Of a stretch of 58,259 bases of DNA, positions 8,199-16,821 are shown in pieces. Under the pieces are notes generated by a model. The model did no database searches. It was not told the origin of the DNA and saw only the letters and a list, made by a program, of their open reading frames with translations. The DNA is taken from NCBI GenBank assembly GCA_003671025.1, contig QWPW01000021.1:1-58259 (forward strand). Direction: 5' to 3'. This DNA comes from Planctomycetota bacterium (GTDB lineage: Bacteria > Planctomycetota > Phycisphaerae > Phycisphaerales > SM1A02). The position numbers were made by a program, and so were the translations under genes. Every line of letters begins with the position of its first letter. Positions within the stretch are counted from its first letter, which is position 1.

Positions 8199-9347
8199 AT
8201 GAAACTTATCTGCGACCGACTCTCATTGTCCGACGCGCTCACTATGGCCAGCGGCGTCGTGGCTTCGCGCACGCCTTCGCCCGCGCTGATGTGTCTCAAA
8301 CTCGTCGCCACTGGAACAGGAAAATCTGCGGCCGGTAAAGGCACGAGCGCGCCTGGCGTCCTGCAAATCAGCGCGACAGACACCGAGATTGGAATCGTGA
8401 TCACGGTCGCCAACGTCGATGTCACAGAGCCGGGCGAAGCGCTCATTCCCGCCGACAAACTCAATCAAATCGTGCGCGCGTGTGACGACTCGACGGTCAG
8501 CATTTCGGTGGACCGCACTTTGGCGACCATCTCTACCGAGAGCTCGACATTCAAAGTGTTTGGCTACGAGCCACGCGAGTTCCCTGGCGTGCGCAAACCG
8601 AGCGATCGCGTTGATTTCGAAATCGATGCGGGCTCGCTGCGACGACTCATTCATCGCACCAGCTTCGCGACGGCGCGCGACGATTCGCGTTACGCCATCA
8701 GCGGAGTGCTCGTCGACCGCAAGAAATCGCAGTTGCGTTTGGTCGCGACCGACGGCCGCCGATTGGCGATCGCGCGCGGCACGTGCAAGGGTGGCGAAGG
8801 CGATGCGACGTTTATCGTTCCCACCAAAGCGCTGAGTGCACTGCTCAAATTGATGCCAGATCCTGACGCGGCAGTGAAAGTTGCACGCGACGGTAACCAG
8901 GTGATCTTCCAAGTGGGCGAAGTTGGATTCGGTGCGACGTTGGTCTCGAGCGTCGATGAACGCGCGTTTCCTCCCTTCGAAGACGTCATCCCGAAGGAGC
9001 ACGATCGTCGCGCCACCTGCGATGCCTCCGAACTGGGCGGAGCAATTCGTCGCGCAAGCCTGCTGACCAATGAAGAATCCAAGGGCGTGCGCATGTCCTT
9101 CAGCGGCACGCAACTCACGCTCACCAGCCGCGCGCCAGAGATGGGTGAATCGGAAGTGCGCATCGAGGGCATCGCCTATCAAGGCGAACCGATCGACATC
9201 GCGTTCAACCCGAGTTTCATTGTCGATGTGCTCAAAGTCATCGACAGCGAGCAAGTCATCATCGAGATGAAGGCCCCCAACCGCCCCGGCGTGATCAAGG
9301 TGGGCAACGATTTCACCTACGTGGTGATGCCCGTCAGTTTGCAATGA
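8199..9347 (+). CDS. dnaN: DNA polymerase III beta sliding clamp
   Basis: DnaN forms the ring that tethers DNA polymerase III to DNA. The 382-residue product shows the three repeated clamp domains. Recognisable segments are LIPADKLNQIVRAC, the RYAISGVLVD...LVATDGRRLA block, the FNPSFIVDVLKVI motif and the C-terminal YVVMPVSL that closes the peptide-binding pocket. A Gly/Lys-rich insertion (about residues 38-52) lies in domain 1. The ATG at 8199 is preceded by AGGGA at good spacing. Neither dnaA nor recF nor gyrB is adjacent, so the classical origin-proximal cluster is not present here. Confidence 0.96.
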   Translation: MKLICDRLSLSDALTMASGVVASRTPSPALMCLKLVATGTGKSAAGKGTSAPGVLQISATDTEIGIVITVANVDVTEPGEALIPADKLNQIVRACDDSTVSISVDRTLATISTESSTFKVFGYEPREFPGVRKPSDRVDFEIDAGSLRRLIHRTSFATARDDSRYAISGVLVDRKKSQLRLVATDGRRLAIARGTCKGGEGDATFIVPTKALSALLKLMPDPDAAVKVARDGNQVIFQVGEVGFGATLVSSVDERAFPPFEDVIPKEHDRRATCDASELGGAIRRASLLTNEESKGVRMSFSGTQLTLTSRAPEMGESEVRIEGIAYQGEPIDIAFNPSFIVDVLKVIDSEQVIIEMKAPNRPGVIKVGNDFTYVVMPVSLQ

Positions 9348-9399
9348 GCGGTGCGTCGCACGCGACAAATCACTCGAACGACACAATGCATGAACAACG

Positions 9400-9436
9400 A
9401 AACGCGCCGCCCGAGACTCTCGGGCGGCGCGTTTTC
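9400..9436. terminator. Intrinsic terminator after dnaN
   Basis: A perfect 15-bp GC-rich stem (9401-9415 with 9419-9433), a 3-base loop and TTTT follow the dnaN stop. The redoxin gene ends from the other strand about 55 bases away, and a short A-run at the left side may give partial function in that direction. Confidence 0.9.
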
Positions 9437-9491
9437 AATGTGGTTTGTGCTCAACGGTGGTTGGAGCGTTGAGTCGCGAAACTGCTCGGCA

Positions 9492-10226
9492 CTAGTACTT
9501 CACACCGCAGCCGTAGGACTTCGTCTCGCTAGGCGAAACGGGCTCGCCGGCTTTGAGCTGCGTGACCGCGTTCACGACGTAGTTGGCCTTTCCAGTCCCG
9601 CGCTGATTGTCATCGATGGCGCCTTGATAAACCAAGATTCCCTTGCTGTCGATGACGAAACAGTGCGGAGTCGTTTTCGCGCCGTAAAGCTTGCCCACGG
9701 CGCCATCGGAATCAAGCAACGCAGGAATGGCGACTTTGTGATCTGCGAGATACGCGCCCGTCGCAGAGAGGCTCGACGCATCGCTCGCGCTCGAGTTGAT
9801 CGCAACGTAGACCACATCGGCGAACTGATCGGTGCAGCCCTTGATGGTCTTGTTCACTGTGCCATCGCTTGACACGCGCACGCACACGGGGCAATTCGGA
9901 TTGACCCACTGCAACACCACGATCTTGCCCTTCGCGTCGCTCAGGCTCCAGTCTTTGCCGTCGGTGGTCTTCAGTGTGAAACTCGGCGCTTCCGTGCCGA
10001 TTTTCAGTTTCGCCCCCGCTGCAGCGCCGCCGCGATCTCCTCGCCCGCCGCGACGAGCTCCGCCCTGCGCAGGGTTGGTGTCTTGCGCAGGCTTCGTGTT
10101 CTGCGCAGGAGTCGTGTCTTGCTGCTTGGGATCCTGCGCGGGCGCTGTGGTGTCGTCGGCAATCGTGAAGTTGGTGACGCCGGCAACGAGTGAGAGAGCG
10201 AGGAACGAGGTCAAGAAATTCTTCAT
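9492..10226 (-). CDS. Secreted redoxin/thioredoxin-fold protein (peroxiredoxin-like)
   Basis: The 244-residue protein has a signal peptide (MKNFLTSFLALSLVAGVTNFTIA), a low-complexity Gln/Asn/Pro/Thr linker with repeated PAQ(D/N)TxPAQ units, a Gly/Arg-rich patch, and a redoxin domain starting near KLKIGTEAPSFTL. The redox-active site is visible as WVNPNCPVC (CPxC type), and a cis-Pro segment TTPHCFVID follows. It is likely an extracytoplasmic thiol-disulfide or peroxide-reducing protein. The start at the signal peptide is preferred; a reading frame from 10343 would overlap the upstream gene but places 39 non-signal residues in front. Confidence 0.85.
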   Translation of the reverse strand: MKNFLTSFLALSLVAGVTNFTIADDTTAPAQDPKQQDTTPAQNTKPAQDTNPAQGGARRGGRGDRGGAAAGAKLKIGTEAPSFTLKTTDGKDWSLSDAKGKIVVLQWVNPNCPVCVRVSSDGTVNKTIKGCTDQFADVVYVAINSSASDASSLSATGAYLADHKVAIPALLDSDGAVGKLYGAKTTPHCFVIDSKGILVYQGAIDDNQRGTGKANYVVNAVTQLKAGEPVSPSETKSYGCGVKY

Positions 10227-10339
10227 CTGAGTTGGCTCCGGAGTTTCATCGAGAAAGGATGAGGCGAGACTTAGGTCTGACCAAGTATTGAGGATGCGCT
10301 TAGGCCCATTGCCGCAACGCGTGTGCACGGTCAACTGTG

Positions 10340-11329
10340 TCACGGCTTGCTGACGGAAGTCGGCACCGCGATTCTGAACGAGTAGGCGCGCGGATTGTTG
10401 CCGCCCACGCTGTAAATTAGGAGCCCCGCGACGGCGAGTGGTTTTCCCAGCGCGTTTTCAGGGTTAATTTCTAGAGGAACGCGTAAAGAGCTGCCCGCAG
10501 ATTGTGCGAGTGACCCACTCGCGAGTCGCACGCCTGGCGTTTCGAGCGGCACAAACGTGAACTCCTTCGCGCCTTGACTCTCGACGGAGAGCACCGCCGC
10601 GCTCGCGGTGACTTCGATCAGCGTGGCCTTGCAATCACTGGCCAACGGCAGAGGCAAGCGGCTGAGCGAGTCGCGCAATGAGACGGCGGCAGGAGCCGTG
10701 GATTCCACTGGTTTCGCGAGATCTGCCGAAGCGGTGTTGCGACCAAACAAACACAACTCTTTACAGACCAACCACGAACTCTTCACCACTACGGGCAGCC
10801 CCTCTGCGGGAATCGCCGCGGGTAGTGTCACCTCCACCGAGAGCGTCACCGACTTTTCGTAACCAAAGGTGGTCTCGCCCTCTTGGAAAATCTTCGGCAC
10901 CGGATAGTCGACGCGAACACTGCCATCCGCGTGTTGAGCCGCGACGCAACCTGTTGGGAGTTCCAACGCAATCGTGGTGGCCACGCCAGAATCACCTGGA
11001 TTTTCCCAGTAAATATGCCAATCCGGTGTGATGTCGAATGTGACCGCGACGCGCACGGTGCTGCTTGGCGCAATTGAGCCAACCACCGCGACGCGCACTG
11101 CGACGAGTTCCTCTGCGGTCTTGGGCACGCGTTGCGATTTAATCGGCGCGGCTCCTCCATCGCGAGCAGTCTGCGCGAACGCATCGCCCGCGATCGCTGC
11201 GCACAACGCAACAATGGGAACGAGCAAGCGCGACCAGTTTCGCGAGTGCGCGCAGTGCGCACGAGTGATGATTGGGTTCGCGTCAGCGAGTCGACAAGGC
11301 ACGGTTCGATCAATGGAAACGATTGTCAT
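10340..11329 (-). CDS. Secreted DsbD N-terminal-domain-like protein
   Basis: The protein (329 residues from the ATG used) has a hydrophobic signal segment (LLVPIVALCAAIAGDAFA) and a domain resembling the periplasmic N-terminal domain of DsbD/ScsB reductases. Features are the WHIYWENPGDSG strand and the paired cysteines in WLVCKELCLFG. No transmembrane DsbD core follows, so it is a stand-alone version. It sits directly upstream of the secreted redoxin on the same strand, which suggests an exported thiol-redox pair. The start is uncertain: ATG 11329 leaves a long n-region, and 11398 is an in-frame alternative. No Shine-Dalgarno is evident. Confidence 0.72.
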   Translation of the reverse strand: MTIVSIDRTVPCRLADANPIITRAHCAHSRNWSRLLVPIVALCAAIAGDAFAQTARDGGAAPIKSQRVPKTAEELVAVRVAVVGSIAPSSTVRVAVTFDITPDWHIYWENPGDSGVATTIALELPTGCVAAQHADGSVRVDYPVPKIFQEGETTFGYEKSVTLSVEVTLPAAIPAEGLPVVVKSSWLVCKELCLFGRNTASADLAKPVESTAPAAVSLRDSLSRLPLPLASDCKATLIEVTASAAVLSVESQGAKEFTFVPLETPGVRLASGSLAQSAGSSLRVPLEINPENALGKPLAVAGLLIYSVGGNNPRAYSFRIAVPTSVSKP

Positions 11330-11543
11330 GGGAGGAGAGAGGACTTTCGAACTCGAGTACTTGTGCCTGTCGAACCGAAGATGCATCCGCAGACGCAAGG
11401 AATACGCGACACTTCGCCGCCGTCGCTTCGATCATCATGCTTGCACGAAAGTCTGCGGGCGACAATAGCGCGAGAATCATCGGCCACCCTAAGTCCAAGA
11501 CGCGACAACCGCAGCACAATTCCTCCGAGTGATCCCAACCCCT

Positions 11544-12053
11544 ATGAAAAACCTGATTTCCCGCACCTTTTCGCGAACCCTGGCGCACTGTTTCACTCGT
11601 CGCGTGCCCCGCCACTTGCCTCTGCTCGTGCTCGCGCTGCTCACCCTCGCGCCCGGCGTCGCGTGCACGAAGTCAACCAGTGATCGCGACCTCGTCTACA
11701 AGCGTCCGAGCGAACTCGTCGAGCTGGCCAACACTCCCACGGGCGCGTTTGGTTCGGGCTCGGTGCCCAAGGTGTTGTGGCTCGATCCGCGCAGCGATAA
11801 GGAGTTCAACGCTGGGCACATTCCGCAAGCAACGGGCATCCCCTTTCCCGAGATTGAGCGCACCCATGAAGCGACGTGCAAGGGATACGAGATGTTCATC
11901 GTCTACGACACCGACTACGACGACGTGATGTCCAAGGCCGCGTCGAAGCGTTTGATGGAGTTGGGTTACAAGAATGTTTACAGCATGCTCGGTGGACTCA
12001 AGGCGTGGAAGGCTGATGGATATCCCATCGAAGTCACCAAGTCAGTCGAGTGA
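11544..12053 (+). CDS. Exported rhodanese-like domain protein lacking the catalytic cysteine
   Basis: The protein of 169 residues has an N-terminal hydrophobic export signal ending at a cysteine (PGVAC, a weak lipobox) and one rhodanese domain. The domain is shown by LDPRSDKEFNAGHIPQA and the C-terminal GGLKAWKADGYPI. Where sulfurtransferases have the active-site loop C-x-x-G-x-R/T, this protein has VYDTDYDDV, so the Cys is replaced by Asp. It therefore probably acts as a binding or scaffold domain. It is divergent from the DsbD-N gene. An in-frame GTG at 11529 is the alternative start. Confidence 0.82.
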   Translation: MKNLISRTFSRTLAHCFTRRVPRHLPLLVLALLTLAPGVACTKSTSDRDLVYKRPSELVELANTPTGAFGSGSVPKVLWLDPRSDKEFNAGHIPQATGIPFPEIERTHEATCKGYEMFIVYDTDYDDVMSKAASKRLMELGYKNVYSMLGGLKAWKADGYPIEVTKSVE

Positions 12054-12103
12054 TGCGCGTGATGCGAGCGCACACGATTGCTCGCGAAAGCCAATTGAAA
12101 AAC

Positions 12104-12141
12104 ACGAACGGCGCCCACATGAGGCGCCGTTCGTCGTTTTG
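12104..12141. terminator. Bidirectional terminator between the rhodanese gene and atpG
   Basis: A perfect 12-bp stem (12104-12115 with 12123-12134) has a 7-base loop. It is followed by CGTTTTGTTT on the plus strand and preceded by TTGAAAAAC, which gives a U-run on the minus strand. This placement suits the two convergent genes. Confidence 0.9.
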
Positions 12142-12175
12142 TTTGATGGTGTAAATCGCGCCTGAACTGAGCGGG

Positions 12176-13045
12176 TCACTCGAGCGCTGCAGCACCGGAC
12201 ACGATTTCCGTGAGCTCGGTGGTGATGCGCGCTTGGCGGGCACGATTGAAGTTGCGACGAATGGTGCGACCCAATCCCGCAGCGTTGTCGGTCGCGGCCT
12301 TCATCGAAACCATGCGCATGACATGCTCGGAAACTGCAGCATCGTTGAACGCTTGGAACAGCGACACGACCACCGACTTCGGCAGCAGGTCCGCAAGAAT
12401 CTCCGCGCCTGAAGGACTGAATTCGTAATTCGAACTCGCGACTGCGGCTCCCGCAGCCGGCGCGGCAAGCGGCAGCAACTGCATTGATTCGGCGACTTGC
12501 TTCGAGCTCGAAACAAAGCGCGTGTACACCACGTGAACTGCGTCGTACTTGCCTTGCGAGAACTCTTCCATCAAGCGCTTGGCCAGCGCTTCGACCTGCG
12601 CGAATTGCGGCTTGTCGCCAAAGATGTGCTTCTCCGCGACCTCAAGTTTGGCGAAGCGGAAGAAGGCAATTGCCTTCTTTCCCGCGGTTTCGATGACGGC
12701 TTGCTTACCCGAAGCGTTGAGCGCCTTGATGGCAATGTTGGCTTTACGCAACACGTTGCCGTTGTATGCGCCGCACAGTCCGCGGTCGGACGCGATGACC
12801 AACACCAGTTCGCGCTTGGCAACAGTCGCAGGCGCGCTCATCAGCGGGTGCGAGAAATCACTTCCCGCAGCGGCGGCGACCTCGCCCACCAAACCGCGAA
12901 TGCGATCGGTGTAGGGACGCGTGGCCTTGCTGCGCACCAACGAAGCGGTGAACTTCGCGGTCGCGATCATCTGCATCGTTTTAGTGATGCGTTGGATGGT
13001 GCGCACGGCAACCATGCGCTTCTTGAGTTCGCGGATCTGTGCCAT
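12176..13045 (-). CDS. atpG: ATP synthase F1 gamma subunit
   Basis: AtpG is the rotating central stalk of the F1 sector. The 289-residue product begins MAQIRELKKRMVAVRTIQRITKTM and carries the ITKTMQMIATAK segment, the SDRGLCGAYN motif and the C-terminal helix MKAATDNAAGLGRTI, all typical of the family. The start at MAQIREL is chosen; 12 upstream in-frame residues are not conserved-looking. No other atp genes flank it: upstream is the PhnP-like hydrolase gene and downstream the terminator. The ATP synthase operon of this genome is therefore split. Confidence 0.96.
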   Translation of the reverse strand: MAQIRELKKRMVAVRTIQRITKTMQMIATAKFTASLVRSKATRPYTDRIRGLVGEVAAAAGSDFSHPLMSAPATVAKRELVLVIASDRGLCGAYNGNVLRKANIAIKALNASGKQAVIETAGKKAIAFFRFAKLEVAEKHIFGDKPQFAQVEALAKRLMEEFSQGKYDAVHVVYTRFVSSSKQVAESMQLLPLAAPAAGAAVASSNYEFSPSGAEILADLLPKSVVVSLFQAFNDAAVSEHVMRMVSMKAATDNAAGLGRTIRRNFNRARQARITTELTEIVSGAAALE

Positions 13046-13139
13046 AGGGGCGGCGATGATAGCAAACGATCCACGCCACACGAATGCCTACAAAACAAGG
13101 CGCGCATGAAATCTTTTGCGCGCGCTTAGGCGATGCAAC

Positions 13140-13994
13140 TCACTCGAGCACGAGGCCGTCATAACCCAACTCGGTGAGCGGCGGAAGTTCTTCCGTGAGG
13201 CGCGCGTGGAGAATGTCGTGGGTCATGTGCACGAAGACGGTACGCGCGGCTGCGACCTCCTCGGCAACTTTGAGCGCCTGCTGCAACGTGAGATGCGTGG
13301 GGTGCGACTTGTATCGGAGCATGTCGAGCACCAGTGTGCGCACTCCTCGCAACCGAGGCCATGCTGTGGGCGGCACCGCCGAAAGATCCGTGCAATACGC
13401 GAGCGGAAGCGGGCCTGGTTGCACTTGCGCGACACGCCCGGTGGCGTCAAGCGCCTCGATGCGATAGGCCAAGACGGGCAGTCGTCCGTGCAGCACTTCA
13501 AATGGAGTGAAGCGCAGGCCGAATCGATCGATGCTCGTGCCCGCCTCGATGGTGCGCAGCATCAAATCGGCGACGAACGAGTCGTTGACGTTTTCGTGAC
13601 GGCGAAAAATGTGGCGATACACGCGCTCCAAAAACGCGCAGGTGCGTTCGTCGGCGAACACTTCAATCGGCGATTTCATCAACGTGTTGTAGCGGCGCAC
13701 TTCGTCGAGTCCGAAGGTGTGATCGACATGATCGTGCGTAAAAAAGATGCCATCGCAGCGGCGGATTCCTGCACGCAAACTTTGTTCGCGGTGATCGGGC
13801 GGACAATCGATGAGCACGACGCGCGCGACCGAGTCGCCGTCAATGAAACGCAGCAGCGCGCCCGAACGCAGTCGGCGATCCCGCGGATCACTCGAAGTGC
13901 ACACTTCGCAATCGCAGCCGATCACGGGAATTCCCGCGGAAGTGCCTGTGCCTAGCAACACCAGTTGCACGTCGCGCACCAACGCGGCGCTCAC
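13140..13994 (-). CDS. PhnP-like metallo-beta-lactamase-fold hydrolase
   Basis: The 284-residue protein is an MBL-fold phosphodiesterase of the PhnP type. The metal motif HDHVDH (in FFTHDHVDHTFGLDE) is present, as is the cysteine-containing zinc segment GCDCEVCTSSDPRDRRLRS near the N-terminus and the later metal His in HMTHD. PhnP hydrolyses cyclic ribose phosphates in phosphonate use, but many relatives act on other cyclic phosphates and no phn genes are here. The start is GTG 13994, which overlaps the stop of the thiamine gene by 4 bases (GTGA). This coupling hints at a linked or shared regulatory role. Confidence 0.85.
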   Translation of the reverse strand: MSAALVRDVQLVLLGTGTSAGIPVIGCDCEVCTSSDPRDRRLRSGALLRFIDGDSVARVVLIDCPPDHREQSLRAGIRRCDGIFFTHDHVDHTFGLDEVRRYNTLMKSPIEVFADERTCAFLERVYRHIFRRHENVNDSFVADLMLRTIEAGTSIDRFGLRFTPFEVLHGRLPVLAYRIEALDATGRVAQVQPGPLPLAYCTDLSAVPPTAWPRLRGVRTLVLDMLRYKSHPTHLTLQQALKVAEEVAAARTVFVHMTHDILHARLTEELPPLTELGYDGLVLE

Positions 13995-15058
13995 GTGATT
14001 GCTCCTGCGCGCGCAGCCTCGTCGAGTTGAGCCACGATGCTGCGCGCGACCGACGCGGGATCTTCGGCGGCGCAAATCACGCTCGACACTGCGACTCCGC
14101 GACAACCCGCCAACGCGAGCGCGCGCGCGCGTGACGCATTGATGCCGCCGATGGCGAGGTGGGGAATGTGGGGAAACTCAGCCAAAAACGCGCGCAAATA
14201 CCTTTCGCCTGATGGCGCCAAGTCGGGCTTCAACGTCGAGGCATACATCGCGCCGACACCGCAGTGATCCGCGCCAGCATCGATGGCGGCGCGCGCTTCG
14301 TCGAGCGAATGCGTGCTCGCGCCGATGCGCAGCGACGCGCCTGCAATGCGCCGCGCGTCGCGTACCGGAAGATCATCCACTCCAAGATGAACGCCTTCCG
14401 CCTCCGCGGCGAGCGCGACATCGAGCGAGTCATTCACGATGGTGGCGACGCCACGCACACTCGCGATGGCACGCACAGCGCGCACATGTGCGATGAGTTC
14501 GCGCGTCGAGAGATTTTTTTCGCGCACTTGAATCGCATCAGCGCCGCCGTCGATTGCGCGCGTGACCACTTCATCCCACGGAAGTCGACAGTGTTCGCGC
14601 GTGACCAACACACAGAGTCGCCATTGACGCAGGGAACCCAGCGCCGCGCGCAGCGTGACTCGCGCGTCGAGCGCGTACGCGCGATATCGCAACGCTTCGA
14701 TCGCGCGCGCCATCGTCGGATCAGATTTCGGATCAATAGCCTTGGCGACTTCTTCGATGACCCGCAGCGCCTCAGTCAACCGCTTGCCCGCAGCAACCGC
14801 AATCGCCGCGGCATCGAGACGCGCGTACTCGTGCGCCCCGACGATTGACGTGCCCACATCGCCCGCCACATCGCGCGCTGCGGCCAGTTTTTCCGCAGGA
14901 ATCGTGGCGATCGCGCTTTGCAACCCATGACGCAAGGCCTTCGCTTCTTCGGCCAAACGCGCGTCGTTCCACGCAAAGCGCGCGACATCTTCCACGGTGC
15001 GTATCGCTTCACGCGCACGGTTGAGATTGGCATCGAGCATGCGCCACTGAAAGTTCAC
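13991..15058 (-). CDS. thiE: ThiD2-ThiE fusion: thiamine-phosphate synthase with N-terminal ThiD2-like domain
   Basis: This is a two-domain protein of 355 residues. Residues ~5-140 ([23 protein letters not shown]...) match the ThiD2-type domain found fused to ThiE in cyanobacteria and others. Residues ~145-345 form the ThiE TIM barrel, with [34 protein letters not shown], the [10 protein letters not shown] phosphate segment and IGGINASRA. ThiE joins hydroxymethylpyrimidine diphosphate with thiazole phosphate to give thiamine phosphate. The ThiD2 part is thought to phosphorylate HMP-phosphate. No THI-box riboswitch is recognised upstream. It is coupled to the PhnP-like gene. Confidence 0.93.
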   Translation of the reverse strand: MNFQWRMLDANLNRAREAIRTVEDVARFAWNDARLAEEAKALRHGLQSAIATIPAEKLAAARDVAGDVGTSIVGAHEYARLDAAAIAVAAGKRLTEALRVIEEVAKAIDPKSDPTMARAIEALRYRAYALDARVTLRAALGSLRQWRLCVLVTREHCRLPWDEVVTRAIDGGADAIQVREKNLSTRELIAHVRAVRAIASVRGVATIVNDSLDVALAAEAEGVHLGVDDLPVRDARRIAGASLRIGASTHSLDEARAAIDAGADHCGVGAMYASTLKPDLAPSGERYLRAFLAEFPHIPHLAIGGINASRARALALAGCRGVAVSSVICAAEDPASVARSIVAQLDEAARAGAIT

Positions 15059-15135
15059 CCATACAGCGTAGCGAAGGACGGATATCCTCCGTCTCGCACT
15101 CGCACTCGCGGGTGCGTTGCATTGCGAAGCTCACG

Positions 15136-15960
15136 ATGACCAACCGACACACGACTTCTCGCACGGAATCAGCGCTCGATCCACTTCACGGTGACAACAC
15201 CGGCAACACCGATGCGACGCGCCGCGATTTTCTCGGCACGCTCGCGCTCGGTGCCGTGTTCGTTACAGCATCCGCAAGCGTCGCTCGCACCTTCATCAAT
15301 CCGACCCCAGCACTTGCTCAGGAGAATCTCACGATGGCGTTTACTCTTCCCGAACTTCCCTATGCCGAAAATGCTTTGGAGCCGTCGATCGACGCGCTCA
15401 CGATGAACATTCATCGCACCAAGCATCACAACGCATACGTCACCAATCTCAACAAGGCACTCGAAGGCCACGCGGATTTGCAGGCGATGTCGATCGATGA
15501 CATTTGCCGCAACATCGCCACCATGCCCGACGCGATCAAGAACGCCGTACGCAACAACGGCGGCGGACACTGGAATCACTCGATGTTCTGGAAGTGGATG
15601 GCGCCCGCGGGTTCGGGCGGAGCTCCCAGCGCGGAGCTTGCTGCGGCGATCACCAAGTCGTGCGGCAGCATGGATGAGTTCAAGACCAAGTTTGCTGCGG
15701 CAGGCGTGGGACGATTCGGTTCGGGATGGGCGTGGCTGTGCAAGAACGCCGATGGCTCCGTCGCGATTTGCTCCACCGCGAATCAAGACAACCCGCTCAT
15801 GAAGGGCATCGTCGATGGATGCGGCGCGCCGATTCTCGGCTGCGATGTGTGGGAGCACGCGTACTACCTCAAGTATCAGAATCGCCGACCCGATTACCTC
15901 GCCGCATGGTGGGAAGTCGTGAACTGGAACGCGGTGAACGCGCTCTACGCCGCGAAGTAA
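15136..15960 (+). CDS. sodB: Fe/Mn superoxide dismutase with Tat signal peptide
   Basis: The product of 274 residues has a twin-arginine signal ([14 protein letters not shown] at 29-30) followed by a hydrophobic core and an AxA-type site (ALA). A full Fe/Mn-SOD domain then begins [10 protein letters not shown]. The metal ligands are seen as His in [12 protein letters not shown], His in [10 protein letters not shown], and Asp/His in [11 protein letters not shown]. The enzyme converts superoxide to oxygen and hydrogen peroxide, and here probably acts outside the cytoplasmic membrane. An internal ATG at 15334 would give a cytosolic form of standard length, so dual localisation is possible. It is divergent from the thiamine gene. 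Confidence 0.93.
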   Translation: MTNRHTTSRTESALDPLHGDNTGNTDATRRDFLGTLALGAVFVTASASVARTFINPTPALAQENLTMAFTLPELPYAENALEPSIDALTMNIHRTKHHNAYVTNLNKALEGHADLQAMSIDDICRNIATMPDAIKNAVRNNGGGHWNHSMFWKWMAPAGSGGAPSAELAAAITKSCGSMDEFKTKFAAAGVGRFGSGWAWLCKNADGSVAICSTANQDNPLMKGIVDGCGAPILGCDVWEHAYYLKYQNRRPDYLAAWWEVVNWNAVNALYAAK

Positions 15961-16018
15961 ATCGCTGGTTTTTCAGGCTCTGCGCAGAGTTTTGCGCGGC
16001 TTGATAGCTCAATCAAAG

Positions 16019-16056
16019 ACAACGCCTCGCGCAATGCGAGGCGTTGTTGTTTTTTG
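16019..16056 (+). terminator. Intrinsic terminator after sod
   Basis: A 12-bp stem (16019-16030 with 16036-16047) with a GCAAT loop is followed by TGTTTTTT. Confidence 0.92.
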
Positions 16057-16089
16057 AGATGAGTTCGACGCGCGCGTGCGAGCATCGCA

Positions 16090-16794
16090 TCAATCCGCAG
16101 GCATGATTCCCTCGATCATCTTCATGAAGTCCGCGCGATTCGCTTCGACCGTGGCCTTGGGGCCGATGATGCGAAAGAACACATTGCGTCCTTCTGCTTG
16201 AACAATCGCGGCGAGTTGGACAAAGTCTTGCTTAGGCGCGGGTGAACCCATCGCCATGTATTCGCCGGCTAACTCCACGAACTGAATCTTGAGCGGACCG
16301 ACTTCGGTGTTCGACAAGATCGGCGTTGGCGGTGCTCCGTCGACGCGAAATTGATTCTGCCAACGACTGATGTTGGCATCGATGGGACCGCCGTCGCCCG
16401 CGAGAAACACGCTCACGATGAGCTCGCCCGCGAGCGTCGAATCGCCCGCGCCTGCAACCGAATATTGCAGCGTGCGAAACTGCATCGTCGGCTTGGTCCA
16501 CACCCATGATGCTGGTTTTGGCGCGCGAAAACCTGCGACTTCGACGATGGAGGCATCGTCCGCGCTGGTCGACACATGCCAATCAGACGGCGTGCTTGCG
16601 AGTGCGGGCGTGCTCGTCGTGGCTGCTGCTGTTGCTTCGGGAGCGACAGTGGGCGGCGTCGGCGCACTAGGCGTAGCAACGCGCGTGGGCGGCTTCGGCG
16701 CGGGCGCGTCCTCGCATCCCATCAAACTTGCGGCAGCCGCAAGGAGAAGCGTGGGCGCGAGGCGAACAAGAACGATTGGTGCGGTGCATTTCAT
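16090..16794 (-). CDS. Lipoprotein of unknown function
   Basis: The protein of 234 residues has a lipoprotein signal with lipobox LMGC (Cys at residue 27), a Pro/Ala/Thr-rich linker to about residue 70, and one globular domain. That domain starts DWHVSTSADDASIVEVAGFRAP and ends FRIIGPKATVEANRADFMKMIEGI. It resembles no domain I can name. The linker composition is typical of a tethered extracytoplasmic domain. It converges with sod and is divergent from the amidohydrolase gene. Confidence 0.75.
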   Translation of the reverse strand: MKCTAPIVLVRLAPTLLLAAAASLMGCEDAPAPKPPTRVATPSAPTPPTVAPEATAAATTSTPALASTPSDWHVSTSADDASIVEVAGFRAPKPASWVWTKPTMQFRTLQYSVAGAGDSTLAGELIVSVFLAGDGGPIDANISRWQNQFRVDGAPPTPILSNTEVGPLKIQFVELAGEYMAMGSPAPKQDFVQLAAIVQAEGRNVFFRIIGPKATVEANRADFMKMIEGIMPAD

Positions 16795-16821
16795 AGCGAT
16801 TCCCTAGCATAGATCCTTCTG

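Noticed and set aside
8223-9386. 387-codon ORF on the minus strand across dnaN
   Set aside because: It is fully antisense to a clear dnaN, is Arg/His-rich with no recognisable motif, and arises from the GC-rich codon pattern.
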